Assembly (NCBI GenBank): GCA_018806915.1
Contig: JAGKQI010000001.1
Location: forward strand, 1 to 64,000
Length of the DNA stretch: 64,000 nucleotides
Direction: 5' to 3'
DNA from: Phytophthora colocasiae
Taxonomy: Eukaryota; Oomycota; Peronosporomycetes; Peronosporales; Peronosporaceae
Made by a program: the position numbers and the translations under genes. The notes under the pieces are model-generated. The model made no database searches. It saw only the letters and a program-made list of their open reading frames with translations, and was not told the origin of the DNA. This document shows positions 22,440-32,885 of the stretch, one piece after another (the stretch's first letter is position 1; each line of letters starts with the position of its first letter).

Positions 22440-23255
22440 TATGCGTCTTGATGTTTGGAGTCCATCAAGCAGTACACGGCAGGCACGTAGACATCGACGC
22501 CAGGATCGCGAACCATCACGATGAGACACTGTTTAAAAGGTCGAGGTACCATTTTAAAGATACCGTCAATGAAAATGGCACTTCCTGGGTACCGAAGCAG
22601 ACGGATTAATTACGAATGACCGAAGCCCAGAAACCGGTATTGCCCACAGTCAATTTTGTGGACAACACTGAACTGCAGGAATGGGCGGGGGTCATTCTCG
22701 GCCACGTTCCAAGCGACCTGGGATCTCGTACTTGATAATGGCAATGGCGCGTTGTCTGGTGATAGAATGGAGCGGTGTACCCGGATAAGCAGAGCGGATT
22801 GACGACATTACTTGCTCCCACACCATCCGTGGAGGAAGCGACAGGTTGGCTAAGCTGGCGGCCTGGAGGGCAGTCTTCATCTCGCGTCGAACGTCGGTAA
22901 GTGCTCGTGGTCCGACTTCATCTTGGCAACTGTGGTCATTTCGAGCCTTAACCCCTTGGACGCGGATGCTGTCCCGGGAGGGATAAAATGGGGTCTTATC
23001 CCTTTCGGGAAGGGATAATGATTCATACCACATGAAGTATGCCATAGTGGAAGTGAAATGTAAATTGGACTTTTTTGAACACGGTTGTTGCTAAGCTCTA
23101 GGACAATTATTCAGATTTGTGTATGATGTGATGTAGCGGCTGTTTTTTTCTCTAATAGAAGGTCCAGAAGGTCCAGTGTCAGACATAAAGAGCAAGACCC
23201 GAAAATGAAAGAATACCGGAAAGCAGCGAATGACCATTGAACAAAGCGTGTTATC

Positions 23256-25695
23256 TTACGATGTCGGTGTAGCCCTGTCACGTATGTGACCACTAGAAGG
23301 CTTAAACTCGCCGTTGTGCCAAGTCACGTGCCAAATTTGCGCACAGGTGAGCCCCTCGAGCTGGTTGTGATCACGCACACGATTACACAGCCAAGTCAAG
23401 CCGTTTTTGTTTTCCGAGCACTTCGGGCAGTAGTACGAAGTTGTAGACGAACGCTTTGCACCCTTTTCCTTCAGCAGAGAACATACTTTTGCAAGCTTCG
23501 CTGACGCGAACGGTTACCTTCACCATTTTTCCGCTTGTCATTACCTTGAACGATACAATGTTCTCCGGCTATGACAATTGGCCGCTCTGGAGGGCCCTCT
23601 TGGGATCGAGCAGACCCAATGAAGTCACCTTCACCGATCTTGAGCAATTGGGTGTGGAGTTGGAGCATGAATGTGTAATGAGAGTCCTTACGCCTCTTGT
23701 TCTTTTCCCAAAGCTCCGTGTACACGATGTACGCGTTGACTAGAGCAATATCAATCAATCCAAGAAACAAAGAGTTGTAATATTTCTGGAATCTAAAACC
23801 ATATCATTCACAAGTCAGTATAAGCAGCATAAATAAATGTAGACACTGTCAGCATTAGTACTTTACCGGAAAGCGAGTTGTAGTGAGTAGGCTTGCAAGC
23901 GCAGCTGGTCGTTGCGGTCAACACCTCCCATGAATCGTTGATATTCCTCCACGATTTCGGGGCATGGGACAGATACCTGCTCTCCAGACTTTTGGCGTCG
24001 CTGGACGGAGGTTAGTTGCGTAGAGACTTAGGAGGCTAAGAAGTAGACCGGTCGATTATCTACCCAGGCCAGCGCCACCAAACCTGGATTAGAAGCCGCG
24101 CGTGCCATCGTGAACGTGCCTCTAGGAACAGTTGATGGTCGCTTCTTGAACGAGTAGTTCAGCTCTTTGCACCAGCCAAGCCGATTGGTTTGGATCGTAC
24201 CGCAAAATTGAAACCCATAGTCCTTAGTTGCTGGGCGAGCTGAATTGAGGTATAAAATCTGTCAGTCACGACAAGCCGGCGACCCTGGTACGGCAACCCT
24301 CGAAATACGCAAGCAATGTTGCGAACAACAGCGGCTGGACCGCTCTTCGTGTCGTAAGACTGTGCGTTGGCTACATCTGCTTTACGACCGACGTCTAGTT
24401 CAACACTACACAATGTAAACATTATATATCAGCATACCGTATCGTTCATATCCCTACAACGTCAACATACCGTTTGCAGTACCCCGTTTCAGCACAGCAG
24501 GTCATGACGCACTTAGAGCCCCAGCGGTGGGGCTTGTCCTTCATGAACGTCCGTGTTGGGTTGTGGCGGCTGTGCGATGGAAGCATCCCTTCATCAATCG
24601 CGACGCGAGACCCCAGCACGAATCCTTCTTTGAACGTCTTTTCCAGGGTAGATAATACTGGACGAATTTTCCATGCTCTATCACGAGTTGCACCAGGATC
24701 GTCGTTGTCGGAAAGATGTAGGAAGCGATGGATTTCGCGCCACCTATCTCTAGCCATCACCTTTCCAAACGTTCCAGCCGAGATTACACCAGTCTCCGCC
24801 GTTGTCCAGTGGTGTTCGAACCGTTTACGAGGCGCGAGAGTGTGCGCCACCATAAGTCCAATCCAGTTTACAAGCTCATGCGGTCTAATTGCTGTAAATT
24901 TCTTCAGTTTTCCGCGGATCTTTTCCTTGCTCGCGAGATTAGGTCCGCCTTGCTGCTTGGCAAACGCTTCATCAACTCGGGCATCTAGTGTTTGTCTCCA
25001 GTACCGATTACTCTCACTCGCAATGTGACGCCATAGTTGTTTCGGTAGGAAGTAGAAAAATAGAGCGATAGGAGTTTTCGCAAACGGCAAAATGTCTTTT
25101 GACGGGCCACAGTATCCATCATAGACCTTGTCTATCACGGGATCGTTGTTTATGTGAGCAGTAGTATTTTCCGGATACACCGTCCATCCAGTCGCAGTCA
25201 TTTTGCGAAGTTGGTCAGCATCAAAAATAGTTGACGAGTCTGTCAGCATAAGGAACAACAGATATGTCAGCACTGTCAGCATAAAATTATACATGCAAGA
25301 TACGCTTTACCTGCTACTGCCAGGTGCATCGCTGCAGCTTCCTCCAGGGTCATCAAGTTAGCCGCTCGAGCCACTTCATCCGATAAGGCTTCTTCAGGGC
25401 AGGTATCATCATCATACTCCAAGTCATCATCGCTATCCGACGCCAAAGACGGATACATACCATCGTCGCTGTCGTAGCCATCTTCTCCATCCGATTTTAG
25501 AAATGCCTCGGATTCGTCAATAACCAAATTTGGATCCACCGCACTGACGTCCGTAAAGGACAGTTGCCGAAACGGATATGCGCCGCTTGTGTCTGGTAAC
25601 AGCACCTCAGCTGGATCTTCGTAGCCTTCGTCATTATCGGACGCCGCTCTCTGCGGTCGCAGCCTCATCGTCGGTGTTTTCGCCCATGGTCGCAT
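23256..25695 (-). CDS. piggyBac transposase (DDE_Tnp_1_7 type), frame broken
   Basis: Minus strand. An acidic N-terminal part (25695-25311) is joined by a 71-nt intron (25240-25310, GTAAAG...TGACAG) to the core starting DSSTIFDADQLRKM. The core shows VNWIGLMVAH, then SRVAIDEGMLPSHSRH with the first D, KPHRWGSKCVMTCCAETGY, then VVTDRFYTSIQLAQQL with the second D (about 24240-24290), and LGLIDIALVNAYIVY with the third D (about 23725-23765). A C-terminal cysteine-rich finger (YYCPKCSENKNGLTWLCN...CAQIWHVTWH, about 23295-23440) targets the ends in known piggyBac proteins. A second intron lies near 24440-24480. The segments 23771-24158 and about 23500 need frame changes. All three catalytic acids are visible, so the family is certain, but the gene is not readable as one frame. 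Confidence 0.87.
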
Positions 25696-25699
25696 TAGA

Positions 25700-25975
25700 A
25701 TGATTTACTATCCGCTCACTGTCTGCATAACGACTTCGAGAAACCTCTGCTCTGTCAGCATTAGCTGAAGGATCAACAGCGTCAGCATACGGCCGCGCAG
25801 TTACCCCTTCCGAGTCAGCATTAGATAACGGCGTAGCTGTGTCAGCATTACAATAAACATACCCAGTCAGCATAACTCCAAAAGCATATCCGTCGCGGGT
25901 CAGCATTACCTTGGGAGACATCTGTGTCTACATAACGAGTCAGTAATATTCGATACAAGTCAGCATAACAACAAC
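25700..25975 (-). repeat. Array of TWATGCTGAC repeats inside the piggyBac
   Basis: On the minus strand about nine near-copies of a 10-mer (TAATGCTGAC or TTATGCTGAC and close variants) occur at 25-40 base intervals. Copies also lie at about 25235-25290, 24430 and 23845. Part of the array reads as a peptide rich in NAD and YAD triplets (NADSEGVTARPYADAVDPSA), but it spreads past coding and intron boundaries, so it may be a DNA-level signal. Confidence 0.6.
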
Positions 25976-26067
25976 ATGATACTCACCAGGTGCTACCCGA
26001 AGACTTCTGACGCCAGCACTTTCAGCACACCTTTCACCACTCTCTGACCCATCATAACGTCATCATG

Positions 26068-26638
26068 TTAGTAAATAAGTATATAGGAAGGTTTGTGTTT
26101 CGGACCTTCCAAGTTACCGACGCCCCACACATTACTGAACGAAGACACCTCACGTCGGCAAGTATTTGCCTCTTCTTCCTGTTGCCGCTTGGACTTCTTC
26201 TTGTGCTTCTTCTTGGGCTTCTTTATGGGCGGCTGAGTGTTAGGCCGTGCTGAAGTAGAGGCAGTTGATGAGGTTGGAGGCAGAGGAACTACATCCTCGT
26301 CATATCGATTGCTATCAGTCGCTTGTTCGTCAGACTTGCGCTTACGAAAATCGGAAATGGTCATGCGCTCTGGTGCTCGTCGCGTTCGCTCTAAACAAGG
26401 CATCGTTGTACAGTACTTATTCATCCATAATCAAAGCTGTACACGTACTTTCAGTTGATTCGGCTCTGTCTCGGACAAGAACTTGGGAGATTTTCAGTCT
26501 TTCACACAGCACGGTATCGGCACGGATGTAGGCGAGCAGCTCATCTTCCCCATTGAAGTAGTCCGCTCCCCGCTTCCCCTTCTTTCGGCTCTTTCCTGGC
26601 ATAACGTAGTCATAGCTATCGAACCTGTCAGCACACAC
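26068..26638 (-). CDS. piggyBac N-terminal exons or accessory gene, basic protein
   Basis: Two minus-strand frames (26638-26417 and about 26424-26068) contain PGKSRKKGKRGADYFNGEDE and RERLKIS-like text, then ERMTISDFRKRKSDEQ and a strongly basic stretch KKPKKKHKKKSKRQQEEE. They overlap slightly in different frames and would be joined by splicing or a slip. The lysine-rich run looks like a nuclear localisation signal. Position near the transposase-proximal end of the piggyBac suggests a 5' part of its gene, but no joined reading into 25695 could be shown. Confidence 0.4.
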
Positions 26639-27177
26639 GCTATTATCCCCTCCAAGCGATCACTTACTCGATGTCGAGCCCTGTAGGTGGGTGTGCTGTC
26701 CACTTTTCCTTCAGCAGTATAGGCCACACAGCTTTGAAGTCCATCTGCTCTCTTCCCGCCCAAACTGAAACTGAGTGGCTCAGCTGAGACCGTGTGCCCG
26801 GCAATGCAATGATACGGACGCGTGCAACTCTATGTGCTGCCAAAACTCCAATCAGGTTCAGATCTCGAACAACGTGGCACCAATCACAGCTCGCTTAAAA
26901 CTCTGAAGAAACACCAAACGGGTTTTGCGGATTTCTGGTAATAGTGAAATCAAGTCACTCTTATCCCTCCCGCGTCTACATAACAGCGGCGTTTTATCGC
27001 CGCGTCCAAGGGGTTAACATGACCATTTCGGACGATAAGGCGCGCCTTACATCCTGCTCTATACCGTGCACATTCGTAGTATGACGTGTTGGTTTCCAGG
27101 ACCTCGCGCTGGCAGTAGAAAGAGAAGCCGTTGTGCTCCATGCGAGAAGAAAACGGAATGCACTGGTGTGGAGACAT

Positions 27178-27775
27178 GATACTTTCGAATGGCTCACGTT
27201 GTGACTTGATTTAACTGTATCATCCGAATATATTTCCGATACCGTAATTTATAGCAGTTTTAGAACAGTTTTGTTACCGGAAGTCTAAGATCCGAAATTT
27301 ACTTTAGAACTTTTAGAACAGTTTAGAGCAGTATTAGGTACGCATTATCTAAGCCACCATAAGATATATTATGTATGAACCTTACTACTACATCCCAGAG
27401 TTAGTGCTTGTCAATACATTCTGTCCGAGCTCAAGACATAAGAAATGATATCAAAACTTGGAAGTGCATGCATTGAAATCTGCATCGGCTGCAGAGACTT
27501 TTACCTATTCTGATTCATGCGTTTTCGTACATGGTGCGTCCGACAGTAAATCTTACTTTTGCCCATCAATTATCTTTCTTTTGTCTTGTTTTTTACTATT
27601 CGCATACTTAGGGATATACAAAATTTCTCAACCACAACTTTTGTTGAGCCCGGTGCCGTACTTCATTGTCATTGGCCAAAACGAATTTTCTTAAGGTCCT
27701 TTACACACCCAATTCTGAAGCTGTGTTTGTATACCACTCGTCGGAGCTCCCTATTACGCACTCACTACGAACATC
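27178..27775. other. AT-rich flank of the MULE, nothing recognised
   Basis: Contains repeated TTTTAGAACAGTTT-like words near 27255-27330, possibly MULE terminal sequence. GGTACGCA (27337-27344) mirrors TGCGTACC near 20341, too little to call an inverted repeat. No gene was seen. Confidence 0.35.
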
Positions 27776-28287
27776 AAGTCTTTCCGGCGTAGCGAGTTGC
27801 AAAGATGTCTTGAGAATAGAGATGAGTCGGCATGGATGACAGCGACTGGTATTCCCCCTCAAGTTGTGATATTCGGGCTGCAGAAGGAAGTTCAGGCTAC
27901 CGTTTGTGCTCTTCCTGAGTCTTTGGCAGCTCGATTTGCTAAGCTACTAGAAGAAGAAAGGGATATATAGGACTGATATAACGCGACAGCAGCTCGAGGA
28001 TACAATGCGTAGAGTGTTATCGGACCGTGGGATGCGGTCTGTCCTCACAGTTCTTCACCGACAACTACTATTCACTTTTGGCCAACTGATGACAAACTGC
28101 ACACACTTCAGGAAGCTTTGAGTTTCCGAGTACAGATGTACCACACGCTTGGTACCTGTGGTGGTTCGGGCATGGCCTGGCGACACGAAAGAAACGTCAA
28201 ACGTACTCAGAAATGCCCAGGATGATAGAGCACATTTCAGCTGCAATGGAGAGAGACCGGTGCTTTACCTTCCTCCTCAATGACTGA
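27776..28287 (+). pseudogene. Degraded fragment of a repeat-family protein
   Basis: Two plus-strand frames without ATG look coding: 27776-27970 (SAWMTATGIPPQVVIFGLQK then a helix ending LLEEERDI-stop) and 28108-28287 (SFEFPSTDVPHAWYLWWFGH then a basic tail). A helical stretch QLEDTMRRVLSDRGM lies between. The TGIPPxV and FEFP..........W..W patterns remind me of C-terminal regions of oomycete Crypton-like proteins, but this is weak. Confidence 0.3.
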
Positions 28288-28902
28288 GCAGCTGGCTGCA
28301 ATGCTCTGCGTCACCGGTGTCAACAGCCTGCCGCTCAGCTCCTCAACCAGTCACGCAGAACCACGCAGTTGAAAGTCACATCGTCTAGTTCGTCAAGCAG
28401 CACACACAAACTACCAAAACGCACGCACATTTGAGTACAGACCTAGGAAGAAGAGGAAGGAAGACTAAACGCACTTACTTGTAACTTCGTTCACTGCATC
28501 TGCTTGTCCTTCACCGTCTGAGATATACTGGCTTTTTTGACGAATTACAACCCACCGTTTTTATGTCGTCTGACTGTCTTACGAAGGATCGACACAAGTG
28601 AATGTCGGAATTGGATTGTTCCCACCAATGCATAGCTGCACTAGGGCGGTTTTTTATTTAGTTGATATTGTTTAGCAAATTAGCGGGATAGGTAAACATT
28701 TTAACAGCAAATTATCCTGTTATTATGAAATACAGTTTACTACCGAAAAATCTCTCGACCGCACTTGATCAATCAAATCTTCTTCGTGATGGCCATAAAC
28801 CGCGTCCTGGTAATAATTCTCGAGTGGGGGGGGGAGAGCATATTTGGGTAACGTTTTACTATTAGCGCGGAGAATTTTATCGACACTTTGCAGTGTTCTA
28901 TA
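28288..28902. other. Intergenic stretch left of the Chronos LTR
   Basis: No coherent gene is seen. A G-run (GGGGGGGG near 28828) and AT-rich sequence are present. The base before the LTR (CTATA|TGACACG) gives no target duplication with the right end of the composite element. Confidence 0.4.
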
Positions 28903-30764
28903 TGACACGTTGCTAATTACGATTTTTCGAGTGGATATGGACGTTACGCTGTGATGTGATTGGATGTACACTGGGTTGTGGGAGAAAGGGAGATGTGGGA
29001 CGAGGTTATGTCCCGTGTGACAATATGATGGATCTGTGGAAGAAAATTACTGTATATATATTAACCTTCACCTGTACTGCAAAGGGGCCCAAGAGATCAG
29101 AAGTGTTCTCCGGAAAAGTGCACAAACTCCGAGAGACAACAACACTCAGTCTGATCACCGGACTTTCCCCGACGATGAGTGCCTAAAGGTTGGCAGAAAA
29201 TCTCTCAGAAGAATGTATCTCTGAGAGATCTCATCCCGTTGCCGTCCTGTGTGACGATGATGGTTCAAGGAATATAATTATACCCACAAGATACCAAGTA
29301 TCGCGCACCGGACGTAGCGCACCCCGCGCATATCCCAACCGGACTTCGTGCGTTGTAGCATACGTGCTCCGCACCCTGAAAACACTCATGGATTTCTGAT
29401 ATCACGCATGGAAACTCTGATATCACACCATGAAGTCTGACGTACAGGAGTCCGACGTACATGAAGTCCGACGTACATGAAGTCCGACGTACATGAAGTC
29501 CGACGTACATGAGTCTGACGAACATGATTCTGGTAACACAAGTCTGGTGTGTCCGGCTTATATACAAGCAATATTCCAGACATCACCAGTTTCCGATGAA
29601 CAGACTCCGACGTACAAGACTCCGATGTTCAGACCCAAGTGTCACGACTCTGGTATTACGACTCTGATGTACATGAATTCCGGAGTACATGGTTCCGATG
29701 AACATGTCTCCGACGCACATGATTCCAGACCCTGATGAACAGGATACCAGACTCTGACACTCTGAAGTCCACCCCCATACTGAAACCAAGTGTACCCAAC
29801 ACGACCTCACGCAATCAAGTGAAACGCAACCCACTCATCCCTGTAATGACATCATTAAGTGTCGACTCGACAAGATCTGCAGCATCGACTACCATAGTGA
29901 ACCCAAGTGAAGATTCCTGAGTTATACTGAGACCAAATGTATATGAGAATATGGAAGACAGAAGACAGAGAGATACGAGATAGATAACCAGAGTTCAATT
30001 TTCCCTGTTGTAACGAGTTCAATTTGCTGTGTTATAACGAGGTCGTCTGCCTGCTGCTTCTCGTAAGTATTAGGCCACGACAAAGCTTTGAGTCGTGTGA
30101 TCTCTCACCTATCAAGCCCCTTTAGGTGGAGATCAGCGTAACGTAGAGACCTGAGAGGACCCACCTATTCCATTTCCTAGTTGGGTCGTTTGTCTTGTCT
30201 CTAACGGTAGCCCATTTCATATTGTACGTTTGGACAGGTTTTGGGAGCTAGACAGTCGCTCTCAAGACGCTCGGTAGACTGTTACATAACTGATAGTGTA
30301 TTGGTTTATTTTCCCTCTATACATTAGAGGGTGGTGCGCGAAAGTTACGGGAATACCAGACAGACCAGGTGTCTGGCGAACATTTCCCTAGTTGACCTGG
30401 AGAACTAGCCCACTGCTCAAGGGCCAGGAAAGAATAAGAGCAGCTACATATTTGTATATCGGAACTCTATATTGCGGTTATCTCGGAAGTCTAGTGACAG
30501 GACTTCCCTTTAATTTCTCTTTTGTTTTCAGAAATCTCTGGTGTACACAAGTGTTCACCGGAAAACGTTCGACTCTCAAGCGCTCCTGTGAGAACCAGAA
30601 GGACATCCGACGGTCTACGCAAGGAACCCTCACTCTCACACAAACTCTCACAACCCCGGCGAGGGTCTCATTACCAAGACAACGAACCTACGAGGACAGC
30701 ACAATGTAACACACGCCCACCTTGCTGTGTGACTCCGGTATCACTACCGGTAGTCACACTTCCA
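28903..30764 (+). repeat. 5' LTR of the Chronos-like retroelement
   Basis: About 1860 bp, nearly identical to 49423-51267, starting TGACACGTTGC and ending TTCCA. Sequence identity runs three bases further (GGT) in both copies. It contains a 16-nt tandem repeat (29431-29520), about fifteen copies of the TCYGRYGWACA family between 29440 and 29740, and an unusual CGGTATCACTACCGG palindrome near the end. The two LTRs differ by few substitutions and one copy of the 16-nt unit, implying a fairly recent origin. Confidence 0.85.
29431..29520 (+). repeat. 16-nt tandem repeat in the LTR
   Basis: Unit TCCGACGTACATGAAG, about four to five copies here and one fewer in the 3' LTR (49951-50020). Each unit contains the TCYGRYGWACA word. 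Confidence 0.85.
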
Positions 30765-30800
30765 GGTACGGCACCCGAGTGCGTCGCTGTCCTTCAGACG

Positions 30801-32444
30801 ATGCTGTATGAAGCGGGATTTGAGTTCCAGAACCTGCTACCGAGGTGGTCTCAGACCCAAGCGTCTGCTATCTTCGAACCTCAAGTACGCAGTGTGGCGA
30901 CGGAGCTTCAGAGCCGACTTGCTGAAGAACTGGTTGAGTGGGCCACTGTGAACGCCAGGTCACAGGTCAATCGACTCCCAGAAGACACACAGGTAGGCAA
31001 CGAAGCACGTCAAGGCGAAGCTGATGGTATATTACGCGATGAGAAGGCTGACCTACAAGGACGACAGCTGATTATGAGACTCCGGGTGACCGGACTCAGA
31101 GTCACACATAGTTCCGACGGGTCCAGCAGTGGAGAACCGCCGCAGTCCAAGCGCCTGCAGCATGGTCCGCCGCGCCCGCAAGTCTCGTCGACACCATCTG
31201 CGCTGTCGACGCCATCACTGAGTTCGCTACCGGTATACGAGAGTCACTCTGATAGCACTCGCTTGGAGTCTGGTGTGCCAATGTCTGAAGATCGAGGTAG
31301 CTCTCTAACGACTGACGCACCTGTGCCAAGTGTTATTGGAACCTCGCGTACGTCTGATGACCACTCGTCGGGACCCCAGACCTCTCGTGGAAGCTCCACA
31401 GACTCGTCGCTGATGTCCATGAGTCGAGGGGCGTCTGCACATATGCCGTTGTCTGTCGGAGGTCTGGCAATGATCGCCCAAGGTGCTGAAGCCGGGGGAA
31501 TGCTCGCCGGAGAGTCTATGGGAATCCACGTGACACGAACACTGATGCCGGTGAAGTCGGAGCCCCGATGACTTCGAGATGTTGGAAGAGAAGTCGGAGT
31601 TTCCAGAAGTGAAGTCCGAGAGACAGTTGTCTACCAGAAATTCTGTACGATATTCTGTTCGCGGACGCCAGAAGATCCACTATCATCGTCCGTCTCGAGT
31701 CGTGGGAGAAGTCACCAGAGCAGGCATCCGAGTCTGAAGAGCGAGGATCACCAGAAAGTGTCTTCCAGACGCTTGAGTTCCGTTGCGTCAAGCCACACAC
31801 GCCAGAGATCAGGCCCAGCGCAGATCGAATTGAACGCCATGCGGCAGCAACAGGAATGGCAGCGTCGAATGGAACAGGAGCAGAAAGAATTTCTGGCCAG
31901 AGAACGTCTGGAATCCATGGAGCGTGAACGTCGACGTGAACAACGGGAATTTGATACGCGCCAGCAGATCCAGACACTTACTGACCGACTACTTGAGTCT
32001 GAGAGCGCCAGACTGGAAGCCCAGAGACGCGCGGATGACTTGGAAGAACGTCGGAGTCAAGCGTCAGAGTCCAAGTATCATTCGAAATCATCTGAGAGAC
32101 AGGTGTCCGACGAACAAGTTTCTGGTGAACAGTTTTCCGATGTACAGCGTCTGGAGACCGAGTTTGCAGATCGCTGGAAACAACGGGAAGCCGAGGCCGA
32201 AGCCGAACGTGCGCGTTGGGCAGACGAGCTGAAACGTGACTGGATTTCGCAAATGGAGGCCTTACGACAGCGGGTGCACGACGTGGAGTCGGAGCGCGAC
32301 AGGGAGCGGGAAAGTTCCCAGAACATGCAGCGTTTCCAGGCCGCAGAATTGAGGAACCTTCGTGCAACATTGTCCCAAGTTCAAGGGGTCGCCCACCCTG
32401 AAGTAGCAACTTCAAGTCGGATCTCCGGTGAACATGACCCTTAA
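30801..32444 (+). CDS. Chronos gag N-terminal region, coiled-coil protein (frame broken)
   Basis: ATG at 30801 opens MLYEAGFEFQNLLPRW, soon after the LTR. A serine- and threonine-rich disordered region follows to 31571. The coding pattern resumes in another frame about 31660 (PEDPLSSSVSSRGRSHQSRH) and continues as a long charged coiled coil (31810-32400: REQREFDTRQQIQTLTDRLL, then RWADELKRDWISQMEALRQR). It lies where gag begins and probably forms the assembly part of the gag protein. No named domain is seen. Coding text repeatedly contains the words TCYGRYGWACA (for example 32113-32150). Confidence 0.6.
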
Positions 32445-32885
32445 CCGGCAACCGGACTTCTGGTGAACAGTCGGGATACGGGAGATTGCACACCTGGGGT
32501 TAGAGATCAGAAGGAGTCGCCAGTAGGGGTAGGGTTACACCCATTAAAACGACGGAGGCCTTCCATACGCCTCTTCCCCTACGGAGATCGACCGACACCA
32601 AGCGCGCGAAGGCTGGAAGGCATGGCGCGGACACCACGGCCGCTACGACGACCCAGACGGCTCAATCGGCTCCCCTGACCGAACGTGAAGGACACCGGAA
32701 ATCAAGCGAACGACGCTCTGAAGATGGCCGGGACGCCCTCGAAGGCCTGGAAGACACAGGAATGACCCAGACCCGGATGGAAGCTCCAGTGATTCAAGCT
32801 CGGACTCCAGTAACTCGTCGTCTGATGACTTGGACCCTCCGGAGGTTGTTAACCTGACTTCTGTGGACAAGCTGGAGCGACTTTG

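Larger units (their letters stand above)
22948..27017 (-). mobile_element. piggyBac DNA transposon with TTAA target duplication
   Basis: The element proper is 22952-27013 (4062 bp), flanked by TTAA at 22948-22951 and 27014-27017. Its 14-bp terminal inverted repeat is CCCCTTGGACGCGG (22952-22965 and 27000-27013). A second, subterminal inverted match, CGGGAGGGATAA, lies just inside both ends (about 22973-22984 and 26961-26972). TTAA duplication and a CCC-starting repeat are hallmarks of piggyBac. It sits in the MULE zinc-finger region: upstream MULE reads CKARLIVRNGHV and downstream KARNDHSCQDEVG, and the two join in frame when the element and one TTAA are removed. Confidence 0.95.
20494..27177 (-). 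mobile_element. MULE (Mutator-like) transposase gene, split by two insertions
   Basis: Three minus-strand pieces make one transposase. Piece 1 (27177-27014) has a FLYWCH-like zinc finger (HNGFSFYCQ...YYECARYRAGCKARL). Piece 2 (22951-22440) has the linker, RPFLQFSVVHKID, then FIDGIFKMVPRPFKQCL with the first catalytic D, up to KHQDAY. Piece 3 (21149-20494) has TCDFEKG with the second D, the VGCPFHWK block, DLWNV...PPLERNNRVFSELF and a basic tail ending IGYTSFE-stop. The pieces are separated by a piggyBac (22952-27013) and a Merlin (21150-22439). Within piece 2 there is a slip near 22720 and a stop near 22610; piece 3 has slips near 20750 and 20580. The copy is dead. Terminal inverted repeats of the MULE itself could not be fixed. 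Confidence 0.85.

Noticed and set aside
20341..27350. Terminal inverted repeats of the MULE (TGCGTACC near 20341 versus GGTACGCA near 27337)
   Set aside because: Only about ten bases agree and no target duplication is seen, so the boundary is not supported.
29431..29520. Regular short repeats that could be mistaken for a CRISPR array
   Set aside because: The 16-nt units are directly adjacent without unique spacers, recur in the other LTR, and the DNA is eukaryotic.
31758..32444. Coiled-coil frame as an independent host gene
   Set aside because: It is rich in the Chronos word TCYGRYGWACA, lies between the LTR and the gag core, and runs in pol direction, so it belongs to the element.
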